A stretch of DNA of 27,684 bases, from contig CALCJE010000295.1 in assembly GCA_937965665.1 (NCBI GenBank), positions 1 through 27,684 of the forward strand, in the 5' to 3' direction. Shown here piece by piece: positions 1 through 6,885 of the stretch. The notes under the pieces were generated by a model, which saw nothing but the letters and a program-made list of their open reading frames with translations, had not been told where the DNA came from and ran no database searches. This stretch comes from an uncultured Bacteroidales bacterium (GTDB lineage Bacteria; Bacteroidota; Bacteroidia; Bacteroidales; UBA4417). Numbering within the stretch: the stretch's first letter is position 1; every line of letters starts with the position of its first letter. The position numbers and the translations under genes are program-made.

Positions 1-1
1 T

Positions 2-607
2 GGCCGGAAAGTGCCTTTTTCGTTTCGTAACCTGTTCGAATCAACTTCGTTGCCGGTAACTTTTAACTTGTTGCTCATTAATATAAGTTATGGCGGGCTT
101 GTTTCATTTGTTTCGCTTTATGCACTGAGGACCGGGGTTGGCAATACAGGCTTGTTCTTCATTGTTTTTGCATCAGGCATCGCACTGGCCCGCATTTATA
201 TGGGTAAAATTTTCGATCGTCATGGCCCAAAAGCGCTTGCCATTGTAGGCACACTCTTGCTTGTAGCCGGTCATATTATCCTGGGATTGATCCTATCCCT
301 GCCCGGATTTTTAACAGCGGGCTTCCTTCTGGGTATCGGCAGCGGAATTATTTTCCCAACTTTCCAGGCAATGGTCAACAACCTGGCTCCTGCCCACCGG
401 AGAGGAGCGGCAAACTCTACACTATTTTCAGGTCTCGACCTGGGTATTGGCCTGGGTATGCTTTTAACCGGTTACCTTGCCCACAGCATAGGCCTGCCCG
501 AAACATACCTGATTTATGGAGGCCTGAATCTACTGGCCCTGGCTTATTTTATCTTCGTTTCGATGAAGCATTATAAGGCAAACCTTCTGATTGCCTGGGG
601 GAAATAG
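2..607 (+). CDS. MFS transporter, C-terminal half (cut by window edge)
   Basis: This is the C-terminal half of a major facilitator superfamily transporter. The frame is open to the first bases of the window, so the gene starts outside it. A GTG at base 11 is only an internal valine codon. About six hydrophobic segments are visible, beginning after a basic/aromatic stretch that fits the loop between helices 6 and 7 (NLLLINISYGGLVSFVSLYA is the first helix). The segment YMGKIFDRHGPKAL resembles the conserved MFS loop between helices 8 and 9 (G-x-x-x-D-R-x-G). It ends in a basic, non-membrane tail. The substrate cannot be told from this half. No neighbour in the same direction suggests a pathway. 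The family call is solid; specificity is unknown. Confidence 0.85.
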   Translation, partial: GRKVPFSFRNLFESTSLPVTFNLLLINISYGGLVSFVSLYALRTGVGNTGLFFIVFASGIALARIYMGKIFDRHGPKALAIVGTLLLVAGHIILGLILSLPGFLTAGFLLGIGSGIIFPTFQAMVNNLAPAHRRGAANSTLFSGLDLGIGLGMLLTGYLAHSIGLPETYLIYGGLNLLALAYFIFVSMKHYKANLLIAWGK

Positions 608-747
608 TAGGTTCTGGCAAGTAATTGGTTCCTGAAGTTTAATCAAAAAGGCTACCATTCCCCGGGCTGGTGATAGCCGTTATGCAATATCCAGGTATTG
701 CTTTGATAATAATTCTGCATTTGCCTGTAGCTAATAACTTTTTTTTG

Positions 748-755
748 TACCTTCG
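748..755 (+). promoter_or_regulatory. Probable -7 promoter element of tRNA-Ser
   Basis: TACCTTCG matches the Bacteroidota -7 consensus TAnnTTTG at all but one base. A TTTG at 720-723 could be the -33 element, though the 24-base gap is longer than the usual 19-21. A T-rich run lies between them. Transcription would begin near 762 and leave a leader of about 45 bases before the tRNA. Confidence 0.45.
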
Positions 756-806
756 CGCCCCAAAACATTCGGGGAACAGGATGTAAATTCTCAACCGAAT
801 GCAATT

Positions 807-895
807 GGAGAGGTGGCCGAGTTGGTCGATGGCGCACGCCTGGAAAGTGTGTATACCCCAAAAGGGTATCATGGGTTCGAATCCCATCCTCTCCG
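807..895 (+). tRNA. tRNA-Ser (anticodon GGA)
   Basis: A complete class II tRNA. The acceptor arms GGAGAGG (807-813) and CCTCTCC (888-894) pair fully, with discriminator G at 895. The anticodon stem CACGC/GTGTG encloses the loop CTGGAAA, giving anticodon GGA at 842-844, which reads UCC and UCU serine codons. A long variable arm (TATACCCC..GGGTAT) and a T-arm with GGTTCGAATCC follow. CCA is not encoded and must be added after transcription. The long variable arm and the anticodon together make the serine identity secure. Confidence 0.96.
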
Positions 896-908
896 CTGAA
901 ATAAAGAT

Positions 909-937
909 TGCCTCACTGTTGGTGAGGCATTTTTTTT
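909..937 (+). terminator. Intrinsic terminator of tRNA-Ser
   Basis: TGCCTCAC (909-916) and GTGAGGCA (922-929) form a perfect 8-bp stem with a TGTTG loop, followed directly by eight T residues. It lies 14 bases after the tRNA and between it and the convergent TonB gene. Confidence 0.88.
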
Positions 938-994
938 GCAGGAAATCTAAGCTTTTCCGGTTGCAGCTCAATATTTACGCTACAACTTGTCGCC

Positions 995-1795
995 TCAGGG
1001 ACGCATAGCGAAATTTATGGGTAGTACAATCATGGAGGCAATTGGTTTTCCTTTGCTGCTTGCCGGCTGCCATTGAGGCATGGAGGCTATGATCCGAACG
1101 GCTTCAAAATCCAGTATTGGGTCTACATTTTTGGTAATTATTACCCGCTTGATGCTGCCATCTTTCTCAATAATAAAACTAAGCACGACTGTTCCCTGAA
1201 CTTTCCGGTTTATAGCATCAGCAGGGTATTTCAGGTTTTTCCTGATATATTGCTTCAGGGCTTCAGGCCCACCGGGGAACTGCGGAGGTTTCTCGACAAA
1301 AACAACAGTGTCGGTCCTGGCTTTTATAAGCTCAGGAGATTCTTCCTTCTTTTTGAATTCAGATTTTTCAAGACTGTCATTTGGTTTTTCTTCACCGGTA
1401 ACATCAGGCTTTTTTTCTTCGGTGGCTGGTTTTTCAGTTTCAGTTCTTTCAGCTTCCTGAGTTTCGTCAACAATCCTGGGCTCCGTAAAAATTTTTTTGT
1501 CAGGTTTTTTGGGCTCAACGTTAAAAGGCTTGCTTAATTCAGTAATTAGCCGGGCATCATATTTTACATTTACGGTATTGTAAACAAGTGTGTTGTTAGA
1601 GGAATTTGAAAGCCAGGGAATTCGTATTACTCCACCAATAATAAGAATCAGCAGCACAAAGAGGCTTACCGCCAGTATGAAACTGATGCGGATACGTCGT
1701 ACGGAGGACTTGATAATTTCATATGCCCCGTAATCTTTATTACGGTCACTAAAAATTAAATCCAGCAGGCTAGGCCTTTTTGTTCTGCTTTTCAA
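995..1795 (-). CDS. TonB-family energy transducer protein
   Basis: This is an inner-membrane protein expected to pass proton-motive-force energy from ExbB/ExbD to outer-membrane receptors. Residues 12-30 contain FSDRNKDYGAYEI, a cytoplasmic signature common in Bacteroidota TonB proteins. One membrane helix spans about 38-58. A Pro/Glu/Lys-rich periplasmic spacer covers about 85-165. The TonB_C domain fills about 170-265 (PPQFPGGPEAL, a YP..A motif, DGSI, and a closing W.P....G.P...LPINF pattern). The only available start is TTG at 1795: an in-frame TAA lies five codons upstream and no ATG lies between. AAGGAA sits immediately in front of it. No exbB or exbD is nearby, so this is a stand-alone TonB. 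The receptor partner is unknown. Confidence 0.9.
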   Translation of the reverse strand: MKSRTKRPSLLDLIFSDRNKDYGAYEIIKSSVRRIRISFILAVSLFVLLILIIGGVIRIPWLSNSSNNTLVYNTVNVKYDARLITELSKPFNVEPKKPDKKIFTEPRIVDETQEAERTETEKPATEEKKPDVTGEEKPNDSLEKSEFKKKEESPELIKARTDTVVFVEKPPQFPGGPEALKQYIRKNLKYPADAINRKVQGTVVLSFIIEKDGSIKRVIITKNVDPILDFEAVRIIASMPQWQPASSKGKPIASMIVLPINFAMRP

Positions 1796-1849
1796 TTCCT
1801 TGCTGCTTTATCGTTACAATTAACGGCTAATTCAGTGAAATGTTATGAA

Positions 1850-1867
1850 CCGGCTGTCACTGGCCGG
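1850..1867. repeat. Short hairpin upstream of the TonB gene
   Basis: CCGGC (1850-1854) and GCCGG (1863-1867) form a 5-bp GC-only stem with an 8-base loop. A second small hairpin (CCGG, six bases, CCGG) follows about 22 bases on. Neither is followed by a T run. Both lie in the gap between the CPBP protease and TonB genes and may structure the TonB leader. The function is unknown. Confidence 0.3.
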
Positions 1868-2032
1868 CTATTATTCTTTCCGGAAAAATCCGGGAGTTGC
1901 TTTAATGGCTTACATTCAGTTTACTGGTTCTTGTTTTGCCGGCATCGTAGCATGTGCCATGTTATAACCGGGTTTCGCTTCAATAGAGATGTACACTGCC
2001 GCAGTAAATACTTCATTGATTTTCAGTAAACA

Positions 2033-2956
2033 TTAATGATTTGAAGAGTCTTTTACAATGGTTTTGCTGTAGATAAAATAAATAATTGCCGAAATTAATG
2101 TAATGCTGAGCAGGGTAAACCAGGCTGCATTGTTTGTACCGAAATTTTCGGCGTTGGTATGTATGTATCCTTTCCGGAAGAGGAACTCAATGAATACTGA
2201 CAGAAAATTATTTGTGAAATGAGCTGTTACAGGAAGCCAGATGCTACCGCTCCAGAAAAACAGGTACCCCAGCAACATCCCCAGTAAAAACCTGGGTAGA
2301 AAACCATAAAATTGCAGGTGTATAGCCGCAAAAACCAGTGACGAAATCAGTACTGCTGCATGTACATTTTTAGTCCAGTCCTTCAGCAATCCGGCCAGGG
2401 CACCCCTGAAAAGAATTTCTTCAGCCAGAGCCGGTAAAATGGCGATCATCAATACATTAACCAGGAAACCCATACTGGAAGTAGTCGATAGGAAAGCATC
2501 AGTTACCTGTGCATTTATGTTTTCTTTGTCTTTCATCCAGGTTTCAACATCCGAAAGCCAGCCGGGTAGTGCCAGGTGGCTGTTCAGTTCGTTTGCCAGG
2601 CCAACTACAGGTTGAGCCACAACGATCAGGGCAGCAGAAGCTGCAATCAACCACGGTATGTTAGGGAATCTGTACATAGACCCGGAATCAGGGCGGTTGC
2701 ATAACCACATAAACAAGATGGCGGGAAGTAACAATCCCCCGGCTGTGTTCAGCATCTGAACCACTTTAAGCGCGTTTACAATGGCCGGGTCACCGAAATC
2801 GGGTGCTGCTATCAGGCCAATAACCCCGGATCCGAAGAAAGGAACCAATACAAGGATACCCAGCAAAAGTGAGAAAAGCAAAAAGCTGAACACCAGTATG
2901 ATTAGCAGCAGCAATTTGCTTACCGGATTCAGGTGTGAATAAGCGCCCTTTAGCAT
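2033..2956 (-). CDS. CPBP-family intramembrane metalloprotease (CAAX-protease-like, Abi)
   Basis: A multi-pass inner-membrane protein with about eight hydrophobic segments in 307 residues. The three CPBP motifs are present: EEILFR (E179, E180, R184), FAAIHLQ (H213) and HFTNN (H246, N250). These are the glutamate and histidine residues that make the active site in this family. Bacterial members have been tied to bacteriocin self-immunity and peptide or lipoprotein processing, but nothing here shows the substrate. The ATG at 2956 is preceded by a consensus -7 element at 2972-2980, which puts transcription start within about 10 bases of the start codon. It is followed on the same strand by the TonB gene, 237 bases on. 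Confidence 0.9.
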   Translation of the reverse strand: MLKGAYSHLNPVSKLLLLIILVFSFLLFSLLLGILVLVPFFGSGVIGLIAAPDFGDPAIVNALKVVQMLNTAGGLLLPAILFMWLCNRPDSGSMYRFPNIPWLIAASAALIVVAQPVVGLANELNSHLALPGWLSDVETWMKDKENINAQVTDAFLSTTSSMGFLVNVLMIAILPALAEEILFRGALAGLLKDWTKNVHAAVLISSLVFAAIHLQFYGFLPRFLLGMLLGYLFFWSGSIWLPVTAHFTNNFLSVFIEFLFRKGYIHTNAENFGTNNAAWFTLLSITLISAIIYFIYSKTIVKDSSNH

Positions 2957-2971
2957 GATGATTGATTTGTG

Positions 2972-2980
2972 GCAAAAGTA
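2972..2980 (-). promoter_or_regulatory. -7 promoter element of the CPBP protease gene
   Basis: Read on the minus strand this is TACTTTTGC, a perfect TAnnTTTG. Transcription would start near 2965 and give a leader of about 9 bases. It faces away from the dus promoter at 3019-3027, so the two genes share a divergent control region of about 70 bases. Confidence 0.6.
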
Positions 2981-3018
2981 ATCAATATGAGGTTATAGCA
3001 GGCCGATGATAATGTTGC

Positions 3019-3027
3019 TATTTTTGC
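3019..3027 (+). promoter_or_regulatory. -7 promoter element of the dus gene (decides the start)
   Basis: TATTTTTGC fits TAnnTTTG. It lies downstream of the ATG at 3006, so that ATG is probably not in the transcript and translation should begin at the ATG at 3045, about 11 bases after the expected transcription start. Confidence 0.6.
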
Positions 3028-3044
3028 AGCTAAATTTATTCCCG

Positions 3045-4013
3045 ATGATTATTGGAAATACCGATCTTGGGCACCGTCCTGTGCTGCTTGCCCCGCTCGA
3101 GGATATTACCGATTCGGCCTTTCGCACACTCTGCCGGAGGTTTGGGGCCGACCTGGTATATACGGAGTTCGTTTCGTCAGAAGCATTGGTTCGCCTGGCT
3201 GAAAAAAGCAATAAAAAGATGGCTTTCGACGAATCGGAGCGGCCTATTGGCATACAGATTTTTGGCAATGATATAAATGCGATGAAAAATGCTGCCTTGC
3301 TGGCCCGGGAACAAAATCCGGAATTGATCGATATTAATTTTGGGTGTCCCGTAAGGAAAGTGGCTATGAAAGGCGCCGGGGCCGGATTGTTAAATGACAT
3401 CCCACGCATGGTGGCTATAACCCGCGAAGTAGTGAATGCAGTCGACCTGCCGGTAACCGTTAAAACCAGGCTGGGCTGGGACGAGCATAGCAAATGTATA
3501 GTCGATATTGCTGAAAGATTGCAGGATGTTGGTATAAAAGCAATTACCATTCATGGCCGCACCCGGGCGCAGATGTATAGCGGCGAAGCCGACTGGACGT
3601 TGATCGGGGAAGTGAAAAATAATCCCCGCATGCATATCCCGGTAATTGGCAACGGCGATATAACCAGTCCCCAAATTGCAGCCGATATGTTTAACAGGTT
3701 TGGGGTGGATGCCATCATGATTGGCCGGGCTGCCATTGGAAATCCGTGGGTATTCAGAAACGTAAAAGCCTATATTCAATCAGGTGAACTATTGGGTGAG
3801 CCAACCCAGGATGACCGCATATCGGTAAGCCTCGAGCACCTGCGTTTAGCCATACAAAAGAAAGGCGAAATAAAAGGCATTGTCGAAATGCGTAAGCATT
3901 ATGCTGGCTATTTCAGGGGATTGCCTGGCTTTAAAAAAGTAAGGATGGAAATCCTGAGCAGGAAAACCTATGCCGAGGTAGCTGAAATATTATTGAATCT
4001 TTCTTCCCATTAA
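3045..4013 (+). CDS. dusB: tRNA-dihydrouridine synthase (DusB-like)
   Basis: An FMN-dependent enzyme that reduces particular uridines in tRNA D-loops to dihydrouridine. The N-terminus MIIGNTDLGHRPVLLAPLED gives the usual start of the TIM barrel. DINFGCPVRKV carries the catalytic cysteine (C101), followed by KGAGAGLL. IHGRTRAQMYSG and the IGNGDI and MIGRAAIGNPW segments form the FMN phosphate site. The 322-residue length is normal. The frame extends up to an ATG at 3006, but the extra 13 residues are hydrophobic and the -7 element lies inside that stretch, so 3045 is chosen. It is divergent from the CPBP protease gene and stands alone. The family is certain; the DusB subclass is my best estimate. 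Confidence 0.93.
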   Translation: MIIGNTDLGHRPVLLAPLEDITDSAFRTLCRRFGADLVYTEFVSSEALVRLAEKSNKKMAFDESERPIGIQIFGNDINAMKNAALLAREQNPELIDINFGCPVRKVAMKGAGAGLLNDIPRMVAITREVVNAVDLPVTVKTRLGWDEHSKCIVDIAERLQDVGIKAITIHGRTRAQMYSGEADWTLIGEVKNNPRMHIPVIGNGDITSPQIAADMFNRFGVDAIMIGRAAIGNPWVFRNVKAYIQSGELLGEPTQDDRISVSLEHLRLAIQKKGEIKGIVEMRKHYAGYFRGLPGFKKVRMEILSRKTYAEVAEILLNLSSH

Positions 4014-4370
4014 TTTTTGATATTTTCGAAGCTTTATTTCTACTTTGTCACGCTATTTGTATTAATAAAAGTTCCTTTTCTCACTCCTTGATATTGTTAA
4101 TCTTTGGGTAAAATGGGATTGAATGCCCGGTTGCAAGGTGTTTATTTAAATTTGATTTAGATACATGTTGCCGGGCTGATTAAAATTATTGAAATTGTGT
4201 TTTGTACAAGTTTAATAGGTTGTTAGTCAGCAAATAGTGTTGAATTCATTTGAAGCGCCGGATTTAATTGTTTTGCTGATTTTCTGACTTGCTGGTATTG
4301 AAATCAAAAATGACGATTTCCAGATCAGGTCCAAAAAACGTGTCGGAATTGAAATTGGAGTACTAAAATG

Positions 4371-4393
4371 ACAAATTGTGTCCCGTTTCGGGA
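4371..4393. promoter_or_regulatory. Paired palindromes, possible operator of the response regulator gene
   Basis: ACAA-A-TTGT (4371-4379) is followed at once by TCCCG-TTT-CGGGA (4381-4393). They end 18 bases before the -7 element at 4412, where the -33 region should be, so a protein bound here could control the promoter. No binding protein is known. Confidence 0.35.
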
Positions 4394-4411
4394 ACTTTAC
4401 TTTTTTTTAAC

Positions 4412-4420
4412 TAACTTTGT
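4412..4420 (+). promoter_or_regulatory. -7 promoter element of the sigma-54 activator gene
   Basis: TAACTTTGT is a full TAnnTTTG match. Transcription would start near 4427, leaving about 38 bases of leader before the ATG at 4465. The gene therefore looks transcribed by the housekeeping sigma factor and not by sigma-54. Confidence 0.55.
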
Positions 4421-4464
4421 TACTTTTCCGTTTTTAGGAAATTAATCTAATAAAAGGACACCTG

Positions 4465-5817
4465 ATGGATGCATTTAGAATTTTTGTGGTTGAAGATGAT
4501 GTTATGTATGCAAAAGTACTTTCGTATCATCTTTCACAGAATCCTGATTATGAAGTATTGGTTTTTAATTCAGGCAAGGAATTGCTGGCTAATTTATACA
4601 AAGGGCCTTCGGCTATTTCGCTCGATTTCAACCTGCCGGATATGACCGGTTTTGATGTGCTGAAACGCATCCGTGAATTTGATCCTGAGCTGCCGGTTGT
4701 TATTGTATCAGGGCAACAGGATATATCAACTGCAGTTGAATTGGTGAAAAAAGGCATTTACGATTATGTGCTGAAAGACCAGGATACCAAGGACAGGATA
4801 TGGTCGGTAATGCGTAATATAAAATCGAATTTTAACTTAAAGCAACGTATTTCGAACCTCGAGGATGAAATTGGCAAGAAGTACGAATACAACAACCTGA
4901 TTAAAGGCGACAGCCCGGCCATCAATAATGTGTTCAGGCTTATCGAAAAAGCAACAAAAACCAGTATTTCCGTTTCTGTTCACGGCGAAACCGGCACCGG
5001 TAAAGAGTTGGTTGCAAAAGCCATTCATTTTAACTCAAAGCGGAAAAACAAACCTTTTGTGGCTGTAAATGTTACCGCCATTCCACGCGAATTGATTGAA
5101 AGCGAGATGTTTGGACATGAAAAAGGCTCCTTCACCGGGGCGAACAACCAGCGTATCGGGCGTTTTGAAGAAGCCAATCATGGTACTATTTTCCTGGATG
5201 AAATTGGGGATATGGATCTGAACATGCAGGCAAAGCTGCTCCGGGTATTGCAGGAAGAAGAAGTTGTAAGAGTGGGATCAAATAAACCTCAGAAACTGGA
5301 TGTGCGTGTTATTGTTGCCACACACAAAAACCTGCTAGAAGAAGTGAAAAAAGGTAATTTCAGGGAGGATTTATATTATCGTTTACTGGGTTTGCCTATC
5401 GAACTTCCACCCCTGCGTAACCGCGGCAATGATATCTTCCTGTTAGCCCGGTTTTTTGTCGACGAATTCTGCGCCAAAAACAGCATTCCAAAGCTGGTGA
5501 TGTCGGCCGAAGCCATGGAAAAATTACGAAAATACCCTTTTCCCGGCAACGTGCGCGAGCTGAAAGCTATTGTGGAACTGGCCGCCGTAATGACTAATAC
5601 CGATACCATCCACGCCGAGGATATAAAATTGCCCAATACTGCAGCTATGCTCGATTTTGTTAACGAAGAGGCTACCCTCGACGATTATATCAAGATCATT
5701 ATAACCCACTACCTGAATAAATACGATAATAAAGTGCGGCTGGTAGCTGATAAACTCAACATTGGCAAAACCACCATTTACCGGATGCTGAAAGACGACG
5801 GGAGAGTTCTGCAGTAA
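4465..5817 (+). CDS. Sigma-54-dependent response regulator (NtrC family), orphan
   Basis: A two-component transcription activator in three parts. The receiver domain (1-120) has the acidic pair D10/D11, phospho-acceptor D54 in LDFNLPD, S82 and K104. The AAA+ domain (about 143-380) has Walker A GETGTGKE (174-181), the sigma-54 contact loop as GSFTGA (221-226, a Ser where Ala is usual), Walker B TIFLDEIG (241-248) and the FREDLYYRL arginine-finger region (299-307). A Fis-type helix-turn-helix closes it (about 421-443, NKVRLVADKLNIGKTTIYRM). The 450-residue length is normal. There is no histidine kinase next to it, so its partner and signal are unknown. Sigma-54 itself is encoded about 2.5 kb away. 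Confidence 0.95.
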   Translation: MDAFRIFVVEDDVMYAKVLSYHLSQNPDYEVLVFNSGKELLANLYKGPSAISLDFNLPDMTGFDVLKRIREFDPELPVVIVSGQQDISTAVELVKKGIYDYVLKDQDTKDRIWSVMRNIKSNFNLKQRISNLEDEIGKKYEYNNLIKGDSPAINNVFRLIEKATKTSISVSVHGETGTGKELVAKAIHFNSKRKNKPFVAVNVTAIPRELIESEMFGHEKGSFTGANNQRIGRFEEANHGTIFLDEIGDMDLNMQAKLLRVLQEEEVVRVGSNKPQKLDVRVIVATHKNLLEEVKKGNFREDLYYRLLGLPIELPPLRNRGNDIFLLARFFVDEFCAKNSIPKLVMSAEAMEKLRKYPFPGNVRELKAIVELAAVMTNTDTIHAEDIKLPNTAAMLDFVNEEATLDDYIKIIITHYLNKYDNKVRLVADKLNIGKTTIYRMLKDDGRVLQ

Positions 5818-5902
5818 TTACAGTTAATTTACGGAATACGGATCGGATCCTAACTGGCCCCGTTCCCGGCTCAATGGGCTTTTAACGATCGCTCAGCTTT
5901 CT

Positions 5903-6562
5903 CTATTGGGCCGCATATGCTGGTTTCAGCATACCGTTTTCGAAAAAATCAGTAACCTCAATCCCTCCATGCATATGGAATGATTTTATACCTGATTGTT
6001 CTGCTGCCTTTATATTAGCCAATGAATCGTCGAAAAAGGCAGTTTCTTCAGGTTTTATTTGAGCATTGCTGAGCACGTAACTGTAAATGCCGGCATCCGG
6101 CTTATGCATTCCGATTTCATACGAAAGGAAAAGCCTGTCGAATAAGCTTGTGAAAGGAATGCCATAGTTATCAAAAAAATCGCTGGTGTATTTTTGATAA
6201 TGAATGATATTGGTATTCGACAATAAAATTAACCGGTAATTCCTGCGAATTTGCTGCAGCATTTCAACCCTTGGTTTTGGAAAATCGAGCAGGAGCACAT
6301 TCCAGATGCGGTCAAGTTCTTCATCGCTGACAAAGCGGTTCAAAATCTGGCAAAGCATACTCCGAAATTGAGCTGCACTGATGCTCCCGGTATCAAATTT
6401 TTCGAAAATTCCTTCGGTAGCAAGGCTTGTTTTCAGCGTATCGCTATCGGCTTCGCTCAATTTTGCAAGTTCGATTAGTGAGAGTAAAGGGTTGATATTC
6501 AGCAGAACACCCCCTAAATCGAAGATGATATTTTTAATTTTGGACGCTTTATTTTCAATCAT
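5903..6562 (-). CDS. HAD-superfamily hydrolase, phosphatase type (YihX-like)
   Basis: A soluble 219-residue phosphatase of HAD subfamily IA. Motif I is FDLGGVLLNI with nucleophile D15; the DLGxV form, lacking the second Asp, is usual in the YihX/epoxide-hydrolase-N-terminal branch. Motif II is LLLSNTN (S115, N116). Motif III is K154 in MHKPDAGIY, and motif IV is FFDDSLANI (D178, D179). A helical cap lies between residues 20 and 90. YihX-type members remove phosphate from sugar phosphates such as glucose-1-phosphate, but the substrate here is not shown. The upstream region is shared with the divergent tRNA: the minus-strand -7-like CAACTTTG (6599-6606) abuts the tRNA promoter. Confidence 0.88.
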   Translation of the reverse strand: MIENKASKIKNIIFDLGGVLLNINPLLSLIELAKLSEADSDTLKTSLATEGIFEKFDTGSISAAQFRSMLCQILNRFVSDEELDRIWNVLLLDFPKPRVEMLQQIRRNYRLILLSNTNIIHYQKYTSDFFDNYGIPFTSLFDRLFLSYEIGMHKPDAGIYSYVLSNAQIKPEETAFFDDSLANIKAAEQSGIKSFHMHGGIEVTDFFENGMLKPAYAAQ

Positions 6563-6598
6563 AAAAAAAATATTTGTTTCAGGCTTTTAAATTGAGCA

Positions 6599-6606
6599 CA
6601 AAGTTG
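6599..6606 (-). promoter_or_regulatory. Possible -7 element of the HAD hydrolase gene
   Basis: On the minus strand this reads CAACTTTG, one mismatch from TAnnTTTG. It would give a leader of about 30 bases. It touches the tRNA -7 element at 6607-6615, which reads the other way. Confidence 0.35.
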
Positions 6607-6615
6607 TAAATTTGC
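6607..6615 (+). promoter_or_regulatory. -7 promoter element of the CAU tRNA gene
   Basis: TAAATTTGC is a perfect TAnnTTTG match, with expected transcription start near 6622 and about 32 bases of 5' leader to be removed by RNase P. No clear TTTG sits at the ideal -33 spacing. Confidence 0.6.
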
Positions 6616-6653
6616 AGCCTTATTTCCAATTAAAGATTAGTCTTTAATTTGAA

Positions 6654-6727
6654 GGGCCTATAGCTCAGATGGTTAGAGCAACTGACTCATAATCAGTAGG
6701 TCCCTGGTTCAAGTCCAGGTGGGCCCA
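6654..6727 (+). tRNA. tRNA with CAU anticodon, probably tRNA-Ile2 (lysidine-modified)
   Basis: A complete 74-base tRNA. The acceptor arm GGGCCTA (6654-6660) pairs with TGGGCCC (6720-6726) with one G-T pair; the discriminator is A6727. The anticodon stem ACTGA/TCAGT encloses CTCATAA, giving CAT at 6688-6690. The T-arm GGTTCAAGTCC is normal. CCA is not encoded. CAU tRNAs can be initiator Met, elongator Met or Ile2. The first acceptor base pair is matched, which argues against initiator. The C4-G69 and C5-G68 pairs, known positive determinants for TilS, and the GGGCCTATAGCTCAG start resembling tRNA-Ile(GAU) favour Ile2. Elongator Met remains possible. Confidence 0.93.
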
Positions 6728-6734
6728 CACTTTT

Positions 6735-6764
6735 AAAGCCTTGCTAAGCAGCAGGGCTTTTTTT
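6735..6764 (+). terminator. Intrinsic terminator after the CAU tRNA
   Basis: AAAGCC (6735-6740) pairs with GGCTTT (6755-6760), with an inner TGCT/AGCA stem, followed by a run of seven T residues to 6764. It lies 7 bases after the tRNA. Confidence 0.8.
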
Positions 6765-6857
6765 ATTGCAGATGCGTTTGCACCGTAAATAGTGGATATT
6801 AGCAATTCTTAACAATCACAAAGTTTACAGGCGATGTGTCTGATCCGGTTTTTACTT

Positions 6858-6866
6858 TATCTTTGC
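6858..6866 (+). promoter_or_regulatory. -7 promoter element of the small barrel protein gene
   Basis: TATCTTTGC is a perfect TAnnTTTG. The expected start near 6873 leaves about 13 bases before the ATG at 6886. Confidence 0.6.
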
Positions 6867-6885
6867 TTTCGAAAAAAAATAGTCA

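Larger units (their letters stand above)
4014..4464. other. 450-base AT-rich gene-free region upstream of the sigma-54 activator
   Basis: I see no convincing coding frame on either strand. It holds the -7 element at 4412-4420 for the downstream regulator and a second TAnnTTTG match at 4147-4154 (TAAATTTG) that could start a long leader. A widely spaced inverted repeat is formed by GCCCGG near 4124 and CCGGGC near 4173. Two short palindromes lie at 4371-4393. It is probably a regulatory region; a small RNA cannot be excluded. Confidence 0.5.

Noticed and set aside
639..1008. Open frames on both strands across tRNA-Ser (110 and 69 codons)
   Set aside because: They run straight through the tRNA and its terminator, have no family resemblance, and the tRNA explains the sequence.
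1073..1537. 154-codon plus-strand frame opposite the TonB gene
   Set aside because: The Phe/Phe-rich product is the mirror of the Lys/Glu-rich TonB spacer on the other strand.
1943..1965. TGGCAC on the minus strand upstream of TonB as a sigma-54 -24 element
   Set aside because: The expected TTGC at the -12 position is absent.
4014..4464. Possible sigma-54 (-24/-12) promoter for the activator
   Set aside because: No TGGCAC-N5-TTGC match was found in this gap; the TAnnTTTG element explains transcription better.
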